Assembly: GCA_947044365.1 (NCBI GenBank)
Contig: OX345636.1
Span: forward strand, 3,430,001-3,494,000
Origin: Petrosia ficiformis
Lineage: Eukaryota > Porifera > Demospongiae > Haplosclerida > Petrosiidae
Length of the DNA: 64,000 bases
Direction: 5' to 3'
Made by a program: the position numbers and the translations under genes. Numbering within the stretch: position 1 is the stretch's first letter; every line of letters starts with the position of its first letter. The notes beneath the pieces are model-generated. The model was not told where the DNA came from. It was given only the letters and a program-made list of their open reading frames with translations, and did not search any database. Positions 1-10,676 of this stretch are shown here, piece after piece.

Positions 1-1183
1 TTGACGACTTAATAATCATCACAAAGACCCCGGAAATGATGATGAGAATAAAGGACAGTATAGAGACACGCTTCTGAATGAAGGACCTTGGCAAACTCCA
101 CTATTGCCTGAGAGGTACTGTTGAATATGAAGAAGAGAAGAATGTTTATGGATGCACCAAAAGCAGTATATTCAGTCATTAATGGAAAGATATGGACTAT
201 CTGAAGCAAAAACATCTACAACCCCAGCAGGTATTAATGTCAAGCCAGTTAAAGATGAAAGGAATGAGTAATCCAGTCGATGGTAGGAAGTCCGCTTTAT
301 GCAGCTATCGCAACAAGACCTGATATATATGTCAAGCAATGGGAGCTGTGTTGAAGTCTAACTCTTGTCCTACTGAAGCTCATCTAACAGCTGTAAAAAG
401 AATTTTTCGTGTATCTCAAGGGAACATTTAATGTTGAATTGAAGTATGACAGATCAAATGATAGTAGTCAAATTGGATTCTAAGATGCAGATTTGGCTGG
501 GGACATAGACAACTGACATCCCACTACAGGGGATCTATTTGTCTTGTCTGGAAGAGCTATTAGCTGGCTTAGCAGGAAAAAATCAGTTGTCGCATTCTCA
601 ACCACTGAAGTGGAGTACATTGCACTCAGTACAGTCACACAAGAGGCTATGGTTGAAATTATTGTCAGACATCAAGACTACTCCAATGACACCAACTATC
701 ATCAAAAAAAATAATCAAGGAACTATTGCTGTTGCAAGAAACCCAAGTTTTCAGGCTATATAGAACCAAACATATCGATATCAAGTTTCACTATGTGCGT
801 GATGCCTTGTGTGATAGAGTCATAGAATTGGTCTACTTTCCAACAAAAAAAAAGATGACAGTAGATATATTGACAAAACCTCTCTCTTGTGGTCGATTTG
901 AGACTTCAATTGGAGATGGGACTAAAGAATCTACCAAATGTTAAATCAATTTTAGTGGGAGTGTTGTAGTAGTAAATTGACTTTATTGTTAGCATATTTA
1001 ATGTGTTTGTGGTAGTGTGGTTTTGCACATTTATTTCTAGGCTCGTTTGAACTTGTATAATCCCACATGTTTAATTAATATCTTGAATATTCTAGAACCT
1101 TCCTTAGTTTCTGTATATAAATTGTGCTCAGTTGAGTCAGTATATATCAACAACTGTAATTTGTACACTACTAATACACAACA
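1..1183 (+). mobile_element. Ty1/copia retrotransposon, 3' part of pol plus 3' LTR (decayed)
   Basis: The window opens inside a copia reverse transcriptase: DDLIIITKTPE (the end of the YVDD box) at about 4-36, then MKDLGKLHYCLR, ATRPDIYVKQ and the RNase H signatures DADLAGDID (485-511) and AISWLSRKKSVVAFSTTE (about 555-608). After a frame change, RTKHIDIKFHYVRD and VDILTKPL end pol near 945. These are textbook Ty1/copia motifs. Several stop codons (such as those flanking DADLAGDIDN) and at least two frameshifts show that it is dead. A purine-rich run AGTGGGAG just before 962 is the polypurine tract. The 5' half lies outside the window. The LTR boundary with kelch-like sequence at 1183/1184 marks the insertion site. 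Confidence 0.93.
962..1183 (+). repeat. 3' LTR of the copia element
   Basis: The LTR starts TGTTGTAGTAG directly after the polypurine tract and ends ACACAACA, the expected TG...CA ends. It is about 222 bp and has a TATA-like CTGTATATAAATTG near 1110-1125. The right boundary is placed where similarity to kelch exon 4 of the gene at 44-58 kb begins. The other LTR is outside the window, so the target duplication cannot be confirmed. Confidence 0.75.
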
Positions 1184-1582
1184 TCAACAAGTTACCTCTC
1201 ATATGATTACACTAGAGGGAAGGGATGATGATAAAAACGCAATAAGTGACTCTTGGATAATCAATTTAGCTGCATTGATTTGGTATCAGGTAACATGTCA
1301 TGACACATGTATTACATTGTTATCTATTGGTATCAGTTTTGTTTTTATCAAAATGTAATATTGAGAATACTGGTATATCCAAAATAAAATTTATAAAATT
1401 TTAATATAATTTTTCATCCCTTCAGATTAATCTATATACCTGTATCTCTTAATAACCATTGAATAACAACATGTCTGATATCTAATAACAGTGTGTGGGT
1501 TATAGTCACTGAAGGAGCCAGAGAACAGATAATACTAGTATTATAGTGAATGGAAGTGACATTACTATGATTGTAGAACTAG
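1184..1582 (+). pseudogene. Broken copy of kelch-gene exons 4-5
   Basis: Bases 1184-1289 read SHMITLEGRDDDKNAISDSW and closely match the second half of exon 4 (about 47984-48089) of the kelch gene in this window. The donor gtaaca is conserved. Exon 5 follows at 1426-1582, after an acceptor ttcag, with intron sequence also similar. Compared with 48292-48463 the copy has lost bases around the GGARE kelch turn, which breaks the frame. The 5' half of exon 4 is replaced by the copia LTR. It is therefore a partial DNA duplication that includes introns, not a retrocopy. Confidence 0.85.
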
Positions 1583-1644
1583 GTATGTTATAATAACGTG
1601 TGCATGCTATAAGTAATGGATATTTCCCTGTTTGGAGGTAGGTT

Positions 1645-1722
1645 ATGGGCATATACCACCTAAAAGATACTAGGTCAAGGGTGTAGCTTGAGACTATTAT
1701 CTCAAGAGTGGTATATGCCCAT
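1645..1722. repeat. Short foldback element (GGGCATATA family)
   Basis: ATGGGCATATACCA at 1645 is mirrored by TGGTATATGCCCAT ending at 1722. The element sits exactly between two inverted copies of kelch exons. The sequence leading into it (CCCTGTTTGGAGGTAGG) is also found at about 48507 and, in related form, at 44689-44778 and 49600, inside the introns of the kelch gene. It is probably a small non-autonomous foldback or MITE. Confidence 0.6.
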
Positions 1723-1736
1723 ATGTTTTATATGTG

Positions 1737-2290
1737 TCATGTCATGTTACCTGATACCAAATCAATGTAGCTGAATTGATTATCCAACAGTCACTATATA
1801 ATCATCCCTTCCCCCTTGTGTGGTCATATGAGAGGTAACTAGTTGATTTGATGATATAGTATTAATGATACTACTAGCATGACGCTCTCTCCCTTTAGGC
1901 CACTTCACTGTGGTAACTGATGATTGTACTATTTTCTCAGAATCCTAGTAATATGTTATACATTGATTTTAATTATTATTAATATTAATCTAAAATTATA
2001 AGTAATGAACATAAAGAAATTATTAATTAGAATAACTAATATTAATGGTGTAGTTTACGGGTGGATTAGTCTATGATCACACAAATTTTGAATCTTTCCT
2101 AATTACATGTACTAATAAACACCACATGTACTTTTTTATGAGTAAATATTTTGATAGCATTAATATCATGTGATTAAAAGTTATATTTCACATAATAAAA
2201 ATAGTATTTGAGCAAATCTTTGCGCGTGGCAACAGTATACATAATTTCGCTAACCTACTAATATAGTGTGGGTTTCTGTGATTTTTTACT
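1737..2290 (-). pseudogene. Second, inverted broken copy of kelch intron 3 and exon 4
   Basis: Read on the minus strand this matches about 47620-48105 of the kelch gene: distal intron 3 (2290 down to about 1945), then exon 4 (about 1944-1755: KWPKGRERHASSI, TSHMTTQGGRDD, then the TATCAG|gtaaca donor). About ten bases are missing after GGRDD, which shifts the frame. With the plus-strand copy at 1184-1582 it forms a head-to-head inverted duplication around the foldback at 1645-1722. Confidence 0.8.
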
Positions 2291-2325
2291 CTTTAGACAA
2301 GTAACTGATCAACAGTCAATCGCAA

Positions 2326-2475
2326 ATGACAGAAAGAGCTGTACAACTTCCGGCTCCTACTCCACTCCAGTATAAGGTGTGGTCTTCCAAGATTGCTATC
2401 AAGAAGTTCGCGAAGCGAGAACAGCCCCACCCAACTCTTTTGGAATCTCATACACTACAAAAAAAGTTTGGTTAG
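2326..2475 (+). other. Small ORF, possible 5' exon cut by a transposon
   Basis: A 49-codon ORF starts MTERAVQLPAPTPLQYKVW and ends in a stop at the junction with the transposon TIR. A pyrimidine-rich acceptor-like ctctttag lies just upstream. It is basic and proline-rich with no recognisable domain. It could be an exon interrupted by the element inserted at about 2479, or chance. I see no matching continuation beyond 9112. Confidence 0.15.
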
Positions 2476-3157
2476 GCGACCGAGCTGAAGCTGGCGACTG
2501 ATTCACCAGCAACTGATTCACTGGGGCGGGGTGACAAACCATAAAGAATGCAATGAATGTGCTGTTGTGCGCACAACTATTGTAAGTTATATTTATATTT
2601 ATATATATAATTATATATAATATATATATATATGTTGGTTAAATTACGGAATAAAGCTTTCTCAGTGAGGTTGTTATGAGTAGTTGTTTGGGCTGCGATT
2701 GTTTTTTAAGCTAATGATGTCTATAACCCAAAGGATTCAACAGCTAAGGAAACAAAACTCCCCAAAGCATGTTTCACCTATAATATATTATAATTACATT
2801 ACATAATCTTGTACATATAGTGTATGTACACATTTTATAATGACTTGCGGTTGTTTGTAATATGTCAGTTTGTATACTGCACTGTGTTATAATATTCATG
2901 TATGTATTTGAACCATAATTATAATGCAAGTGTATTATATAGACTCTTGGAGTGTCACAAAAGAAGCCGGGGTCCCCATAATTAATAATGTACTATAGTT
3001 ATAAAATATTGTACATCTTTATTAGTCTCACATATTTTGTGAAGGTAAGGACCATGAGACAAGATCTGCATCAAATATTAATGTATCTCAGTATAATCTT
3101 TACTGACTAGTACAATAATTATTATATCATACAAAGAATCTTTTATGGTTTGGAAAG

Positions 3158-3680
3158 ACGTTTAAGTTGATATGGAAAACTGTTGAAGCTTTAGACAACT
3201 CAACCAAATTCATTTTTTGGTTCATCTTACTATCCCCCTTAAGAAACTCATATGTACGAACCCATCACTCCACCCACATTTTTTTCAATATCGATGAATT
3301 CCTGAATTATGTATATTTCAATCACGTTTAAGTTGATATTGAAAACTGTTGAAGCTTTAGACAAGTCAACCAAATTCATTTTTTGGTTCATCTTACTATC
3401 CCCTATAAGAAACTCATATGTACGAACTCATCACTCCACCCACTTTTTTTCAATATCGATGAATTCCTGAATTATGTATATTTTCATCACGTTTAAGTTG
3501 ATATTGAAAACTGTTGAAGCTTTAGACAAGTCAACCAAATTCATTTTTTGGTTCATCTTACTATCCCCTTTAAGAAACTCATATGTATGAACCCATCACT
3601 CCACCCACATTTTTTCAATATCGATGAATTCCTGAATTATGTATATTTCAATCACGTTTAAGTTGATATTGAAAACTGTG
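3158..3680. repeat. 165-bp tandem repeat (three units plus part)
   Basis: Units starting ACGTTTAAGTTGATAT recur at about 3158, 3323, 3488 and 3653, an exact 165-bp period with few changes. Each unit contains GTTGAAGCTTTAGACAA and CAATATCGATGAATTCCTGA. The array lies inside the transposon, just beyond the last exon recognised for its USP domain. Confidence 0.9.
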
Positions 3681-3744
3681 CTGTGTCTGATATGATGAAT
3701 AATTCATAAAGTTTCTCTACTCCATGCATGCATTGAAAATGTTC

Positions 3745-4851
3745 ACTTACAGTGGCCTAAGTCAAAGGAGTCTCCATGGTGAATCTATAGTAACGAATGC
3801 ACAAGAACTAACAAGTTTTGTAATTGGAAGTTACTATACTCACAATCAATCCTATTAATTCATACTTGGTTGGAGCAGTAGTAAATTCATTAGCTTCAAT
3901 GGTGACATTCCTATCATCCATTGATATTCAAAGTAAACAATAATAAGTTGTGAGTTTGGCATCTAACTTTGGCAGTGTAATTTTTGAACATGATTTTGTT
4001 GTTCCAATATAGTTTCTGTTAATATTCACAATCTGGAAGTCTGGTAATGCTATTAACTTTGATGAATATATAACTGGGCTGTTACAGTCATCACAATAGC
4101 TATTGATCTAAGTAGAATAGTGTATATGAGGGATTAATCAATTCATACCAATATTCTTCTGTTGACTGTAAATACGATGTTAAAGAATTAATCCAAGTAT
4201 CATTTATTGATCCTTCAGCTTTTACAGAAATATTCAATAAAGGTATATCTAGACATTTTGACTGACAAGCGATAACAGAGTAATAGAATGATTTTGCGGA
4301 AATGACTTGCAACTATACTGGTCTAACCTTTGTACATACAGTACAGGTAAAGTATTTTTCAACAGCACAAATGAATACTTGCTTCAAATCCTAAACATTT
4401 GTGGAATCATAATTATATGAAACCACAGTTTTTGGAAACAATCACCTGTAAACCTTCCGTTAAATATTGTATCAAATACTCCATTCCCTCTGCTGCATTC
4501 TCATTTCGACTTTTGCTAAAAGAATTGGTGTTTGCAGATGTTGTCATGGTCTGAGTGAATAATAATATACTGTGAGAATCAAGTGTGATTACTCTTCCTA
4601 ACCAATAGATTTCCAGGGTCTGCTGTTTGGAATTGTATCTTTCTGTGAAGACAAAGGTATTCCTTCTGAATGTTTGTGAGTACACCTGTTGACTGCATTC
4701 CTGTGAAAGAAATCTGAATTAATGATGCAGATATCCAGTTGATAAATTTACCTTGTAAATAAAGTGGTAGATCTGTAATATCCAGTAACTGTAAAGCAGT
4801 ATTCAACCAACAGTTTGCACCAATATTCTTTAAGCCAAAATTTGCAGCCAC
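3745..4851 (-). pseudogene. USP (peptidase C19)-like domain exons of the transposon
   Basis: The minus strand gives GLKNIGANCWLNTALQLL, the classical USP Cys box (GLxNxGxxCYLNSxLQ), with the catalytic Cys codon at 4810-4812. Further exons, with introns of about 50-60 bp, give a zinc-binding-like YCDDCNS followed by LPDFQIVNINRN (about 4075-3985), then YELIGLI joined across a 59-bp intron to IHHGDSFDLGH (3795-3760), the His box. In functional USPs these residues cleave ubiquitin from substrates. The catalytic Cys and His are both present. The sequence after GH is not identified and the 165-bp tandem array follows. The domain probably formed the C-terminus of the transposon protein. Confidence 0.7.
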
Positions 4852-5279
4852 TTTAATTTTAAGTGGATTTGTTTGTGCTGTTTCCTATATAAAGTATGTG
4901 GTTGTGTAAAAAGTAATCGATAAGTGAAACCAAACTAACATTTACAGAAGTCTCAGTAGATGCTTCTAAGTTAGGTCTACAATTATTATTAACACAAAAT
5001 AAAACTGAGCAAGCTGATACATATTATATATATATATATACATGTACCTCTTTGGCAAAAATTCAAATTCAAAATCTGGAGCCCGTTGATAAGATACTCT
5101 TTTCTTACCATTCTTATAACGTTTTGACCACTTCTCTTTAAGAGGTTTTGCTGGCTTACCAACATGTTTCTTAATTAATTGAAGTATAGGTAATTCAATA
5201 ATGAGTAGCTATATTAGGCAGCAATATAATACCTGAACTATTTTCCTTTTATTTAAAACTTAACTCTTCAATGAATCGA

Positions 5280-7301
5280 ATTTGCCTTCCTAAAAGTAGT
5301 GGATAATGTTTGTACAGAAAAACATCTGGTCTCAATTGCTTTTCATGATTGTGGTCAATGCTCCTCAGTATGTTGTGCCAAGACTCAACAGCACCATTAG
5401 TACGTTCATCCTTCTGTAGTCAATCAAATCTTAATATATTGCTTGTTATCTATCCTTTTATATACCTTCATAACATATGTTTTCTGATATTTCTGATGTC
5501 TCCTTGGATCGCCTATGTATGTAACAACATTATACAAAACATAATTTTCCAAGTTTACAATAGTAACCTCGCATGAGGGAAGTCCATATGGGAAGTGTTG
5601 GAATCCACTTTGTTTCTAGCACACTCATAAATTTTGGTTGATAAAAAGGATTAACGTCACCATCATCATCTATCTTTTCACTAATTTGGACTTTTCTAAG
5701 TCTCTCCACAAAATATGTCCCAAAAGGTTTCTTCATTAGTTGTTTCACGTAAACTTCTTCATCCTCAGTGCAATCTTCTTCATCCTCATTATCATCCTTT
5801 GAAGTCACATCACTTTTGAATACATCATTAACTATAGAGTCACTGTCATCCAAACAGCCTAATGAACCAATCATATTGCACAGAGAGTTGTGTGAATCAA
5901 TAACTCTTTCGTCAATGTGAGGTGAGCAAAAGAGTATTTTGATGCAAAATAAGCATTTCTCAACTTGGTCCAATGATGTTGAGTTGACCAGCACAGACAT
6001 ACAATACATTGCATATTGATACACCTTCTTTCCACTGATAAGATTATTGTTGGTAATTATTGGTGTTACATACTTACAATAGCCTTTTTAAGTCTTCTTT
6101 AGCATTCTTCATTACATGACTTATACATGCTAAGACAAAAACCCCACTAAAATCTTTTTCTTCTGCACTAGTGGTAACAATTCTAAAACATCTTTTTAGG
6201 TAAGCATTTAGAGACTCTTCATTATATACACTTAAAAGCAATACTCGACTTCTGTCAGTTATAACGTGGCAAGGAGTTGCCTTGCATCCATAACCAAATA
6301 TCTGAGCTTCACCTCTTCTAAAAACTTGTAAAAAGTTGCATACAGCAGGAACAGAATGGTCTGCAGACACAAACTCAGCAATGGCAACAGATACTTTAGA
6401 TATTGGATGAGATACAACTAGTGCATAATACAGCAACTGTTTGTCTTGAGAAAAGCTATTAGAGATTTTTTGAGGTAGTGAAACAATTGTTCCAGTTGCA
6501 TCACAATGTAAAGGTTTTTCTTTAACTACAGGATGATACAAACGAATTCCTGCTTCTGTGAAACATATGACTCCAAATGAAATTGCTTGTATCACCTGTA
6601 TATACCCCCCTATATTACTGTTAGGAAGAAGATTAAATAGATTCTCAGCATCTTTGAGGATGTTTTCTCACAACTACATTGTTGACAATACAACGTTGTC
6701 ATCAAATTACAAGTTTTTTCTGCTTTCGGATGAAATTTTCTGAAGAACAGAAGGAGTACCTCCAATTCCGTCTCTATTTCCAGATAAAAACTGTTCCTTG
6801 GGTAATTGCAAGATCTGCATGTTTTGAATGCAAGATGGTTTTATATTGGTCAACTTGGTTCTTAAAGCCACCCCTCAGACCCTTTAATTGGTCTTGCTCT
6901 TCTCTCTGTTTTGCTATGTTTAATTTGTGTATTAATGAAATACACCTGAATGAAAAAGAAATTAATTACATAGCCCATCAGTAAAAGGCAAACCTTTGCA
7001 TAGATTTTGGTGCTTTTTGTTTTGGATTTGTCATAAATGCTTATCTGTACACGACATGGGGAGTTGGTAAAAGTACAGTGAGCAATCGCACGAAAAGATG
7101 GAGAGGATTTTTCCGCTGTCCTTGCTTTACTCGTCCATGTTCAAAAACAAATGAGCAGTAAGGGTTCACTTCCTTTAATGCAGACCCTAAGATATGTGTC
7201 CATTCAAACTTACATTTGATAGAATTCCATTGATGGTTGGTTAATTGAATAGTAGCACAGTACTTCAGTTTCAAAATGTGCTGAATCCTGTTGGAAATCA
7301 A
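5280..7301 (-). pseudogene. DDE (MULE-like) transposase exons
   Basis: Block 7301-7060 carries NPYCSFVFEHGRVKQGQRK and, after a frame change, FRAIAHCTF and SPCRVQI, a cysteine-containing N-domain. Block 6595-6074 reads LHCDATGTI (Asp codon about 6500), then YYALVVSHP, ITDRSRVLL (second Asp) and CISHVMKNAK. Block 6024-5530 ends NPFYQPKFMSVLETKWIP, and about 5405-5370 reads ERTNGAVESWHNILR, a likely third acidic residue. The Asp-Asp-Glu order with a C..H..K helix and a TN..E..H element fits RNase H-fold transposases of the Mutator type. The family assignment is tentative. Stops and frameshifts indicate decay. Confidence 0.65.
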
Positions 7302-7558
7302 ACTTTTATGTCACCACTTACAAAATTAATATGCATATATACATACAGGTGAGTTTATCCACTTTGGAGTTTTTAAATAGTCAGGTGTTGGTAGTAAATC
7401 CTATGAAAAAAATATTACAATCCCCACAAATTCAGAAATGTGATGTTTTATCACCTCAACTATGCAGTGGGTGGATTGATCATAGTTATCTGTTGTAAAA
7501 CAAAAGGGTTGCAAGTTATGTCTAATTATAAGCTACATACATACATACATACATACAT

Positions 7559-8652
7559 CTATCCTTCTTCATATATTGCTTCAATTCTCATCTCTTCTTT
7601 ACATGTAGTACACTTATAGTACTCATTTTTTTTCAGGGATGCTAGACTTATACCTATGCATTCCTCATGGAACGATTCACCGCAATAATTACACATTATC
7701 ATGTTCCTTGTTAATACTTTGATGATACTAAATTCTATACTATACATTTGTGTACCTTGAATTGTCATAAATACTTTCACATATGCAATATGTTGTAGTA
7801 CATTTCAAACTCTAATGTAATATAAATTTATGACGAATGTATATAGTGTATCAATACCATATATATATATTAAATTAACACAACCTCATTGACAGGTCGC
7901 TTCACTATGACCATGTCATGCTCTTGCAAGCCAGGTAAAGTAATAGTATGCTAGTATTAAATTCACACATTTAATGATTTAATATTGTGCTCATGTAGTT
8001 AGATACCTTCTCATTATCGATTTTTTTAAAAAACAGCTCCAATTCTGAAGTGCTCATCTGTTCATTGTAAATGAGTATATTGCAACTATCATAACATTTC
8101 AATTGAAAAATTAACTGTAATTTCAGCTTGTATTTGTAAATCCACATCTGATGTTTGTACATCACAAGGTAATGATGGTTGAAACTGTGAATAATTTCCA
8201 ATACAGTGGGTGTATATACAGCTATTAAATTGTCATTAACCTCTACAGTGGTTGATGATTGAGGACATTTCTTAATCGTACTAGACTGTAAATGGATTTT
8301 GATAAATACATGTAAAACAATTTACAACAGACACTCTCAGACTTACCACTGCCTCATTACAACAAGTAAAATAATCAGAAACATGATCATTCTTACAAAA
8401 TAAATAGTAATCATGTATTTCTCCAATACAAAACAAACTAATTACCTTGGAATCATCAAGTAATTTAACTACTTCATCCTTGATACCATTAATGTTGTAA
8501 TACCAAACATTATAGACTGCCTTCACAAATGCTACACTTGGCTTTAATTTACGTGAAATGGACATAGATGCCCTCACCCAGTAACCATTTGGAAAGGAGA
8601 AGAGTGTATGGTGCACACTTGGCAACCCCTCCATTACAGTGAATTGGAGCAA
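7559..8652 (-). pseudogene. N-terminal exons with PHD-like zinc finger of the transposon protein
   Basis: MCNYCGESFHEECIGISLAS followed by CTTC (7700-7600, minus) shows the spacing C-x2-C-x4-H-x2-C...C-x2-C of the distal half of a PHD finger, a fold that reads histone tails. The proximal Cys pairs are not visible. Upstream exons (8652-8281: MEGLPSVHHTLFSFPNGYW, VKAVYNVWYYNINGIKDEV; 8075-8017: STSELELFFKKIDNEK) have no recognised domain. Their direction and position fit the 5' part of the transposon gene. The start codon is uncertain. Confidence 0.5.
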
Positions 8653-9112
8653 CTTTGTAGAATCTACTTTAAACTTTCTTCTTGATGCCTAAATACAATT
8701 TCATAATACAACCTCTCATTGAAATCAATAAACAAATAGTAAATACAGAATTTTAACAAAAAAATGTAAAGAATGCACCAAACCAACAAACCATCAATGA
8801 CAATTTCTCTCAGTGACAATTTCTCTCCACCGAATTTGTAAGCAATACATGTGCGTTGAATACACAGCTGCTTTGTCTGTATGTGAACAACATCAGGGTT
8901 GGTTGCTGTTGGTTGTGTCTTGATCAATCTGGTCAATATCACAATCTGGTCAATATCATGGTTGGATGCTGTTGGATGCTGTTGCAGCACGCCAGCCACT
9001 CCTCTAGGTTATTCATAAATTCTTGTTACCACAACTATTTAATGGGCGGTCTTGTTTAAGTGCTACGAATCAGCTGCTTTGTCATCGAATCAGTCGCCAG
9101 CTTCAGCTCGGT

Positions 9113-10676
9113 ACTCAAGCGCTTAGGCGGAGTGTTATATAGTAGTCTTCTGGTGTGTGTGTGTCTGTGTGTCTGTGTGTTACCGCTTGATCTCCACAAC
9201 TGCAAGGTCTTACTGCTTTCTGAGCATATATACAGAATACTGGTATAGTGACAGGAAAGAAATAAAAGCGATTTGCTCTCAACTCATCTTGTTGCAGAGA
9301 AACAGCCGTGTAAATTCTCATCGATCTGTCGCCGTCTTGAAATTGTATCGTTTTTGCTGATGTAAGCAGAAAACACTGAAACACTAACTTTTGTATCTTT
9401 GAAGCTTTGTTTCGATTTGGGCTTTGTCTATCGTCCTAACGAGTGTTTATACAGCTATTTGTGAAGTTTTGTCCAGAAATTCGCTAGTTTTCAAGAGATC
9501 TAATGGCCATGCTATCCCCATAATCGTTTGCATATTCATGATATACTACTGACTTCTTAGTGTGAATGATGTGTTTCAGGCTGTTGCAATATGTTACTTA
9601 GCCAAAGTTGTTCTAAAGCCATGCTGTTTTAGCAAAAGCTAGAGAGGGTTCTGCACTTTAGTGCATTCATTTCAACCAATCAGTTGGTTACCTCAATTGC
9701 ATGGCAATTTAATAATATGCCTTTCATACCATACTGCAGTATTAAGCCGTTGGAAGGTAAGTCAGTTTTTAATTTTAATTTATAGTGTTGAAATGTTGTG
9801 TTCACAATGACTAAGTAAATTAATAGTGGAGGATAGCTGATAATGATATCAGTAATTACGTAATCTTATAGTGGGGAAGTACTGACATGTAAACTGTGAA
9901 TCATGACTAATTTACATGTTATTGTGAACAACATTCCAACACCAAAAGTTAAGATGGCCTACTCTTCAACACCTCAATTCAGCAGTAATGAAATGCAGTT
10001 GAGGTAACCAACTGATAGGTTAAAATAACCAAACATTTTTTGCAGTGTACGAGAGGAAGCAATAGAGCTCTGAAAGACCTCAATCACAAGCATACAAACT
10101 GGTGTCAGATTTTCAAAAAGAACCAGCATCACTATGAATTACAGCTAATAATTCCACCTACGCTTCGCGGCGAGGGCAATAAACTTTTAATGTGTAATAA
10201 TTTATAAACCATTATCAATGACAACTCTGACAAAATTATTATACAATCCCGGAAAAATAATCCTGGGAGGTTTTAATATAATATTGAATCTCTCCAGGAG
10301 GTTTGATATGAGATTTATTAACCTCATTTTGAGCAATTTCATTGGTCAGTTAACTACAAGCATGGTAGAATAGTCAGTAAAAATCAGCATCAAAAGAAAT
10401 TATATTACTTACTTGTGAATATTATACCAAGCACGAAAAGAAATCAGTATATAAGTCTCAGGAGCATAATTATTATTATTAATATTAAAACTGATGTAAC
10501 CAAATAAGAGTTTAAAAACCTATTAAGTTTTGCAGTGTATAATAATTATAAAGAAATAATACAAACATATGCAAAAAAATCTATATATGTAAGTATGCAT
10601 GTCAATGTAACCTTCTCTCAATACATTATAATTATGACAGCATCATTGGCATTATAACATGTTTTTTAAAATTATT
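9113..10676. other. Gene-free stretch with one foldback element
   Basis: No supported gene. A short TG-rich microsatellite lies near 9150-9180, giving artefactual Cys/Val-rich ORFs. A 355-bp foldback is listed separately at 9669-10024. The rest is AT-rich sequence without visible exons. Confidence 0.6.
9669..10024. repeat. MITE-like foldback, about 355 bp
   Basis: CAATCAGTTGGTTACCTCAA near 9675 is mirrored near 10020 by TTGAGGTAACCAACTGATAG. Further in, GTTGAAATGTTGTGTTCACA (9788) pairs with TGTGAACAACATTCCAAC (about 9924-9942). There is no coding capacity. Confidence 0.75.

Larger units (their letters stand above)
2479..9112 (-). mobile_element. DNA transposon with USP-like protease, PHD-like finger and DDE transposase (decayed)
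   Basis: A 26-bp sequence at 2479-2504 (ACCGAGCTGAAGCTGGCGAC and on to GATTC) recurs as its exact reverse complement at 9087-9112. Inside both ends a second CTGATTC follows at short distance. These are terminal inverted repeats of a 6.6 kb element. All recognisable coding blocks between them run on the minus strand: unidentified N-terminal exons (8652 down to about 7980), half a PHD finger (7780-7559), a cysteine-containing domain (7301-7060), a DDE-like transposase (6595 to about 5280) and a USP domain (4851-3750). Frameshifts separate several blocks, so this copy is probably inactive. I could not define a convincing target duplication at the ends I chose. Confidence 0.75.

Noticed and set aside
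3158..3680. Centromeric or satellite array
   Set aside because: Only three units of 165 bp, confined inside one transposon. Too short for a satellite claim.
9115..9384. Cys/Val-rich and antisense Thr/His-rich ORFs
   Set aside because: They arise partly from a TG/CA microsatellite. No splice or domain support.
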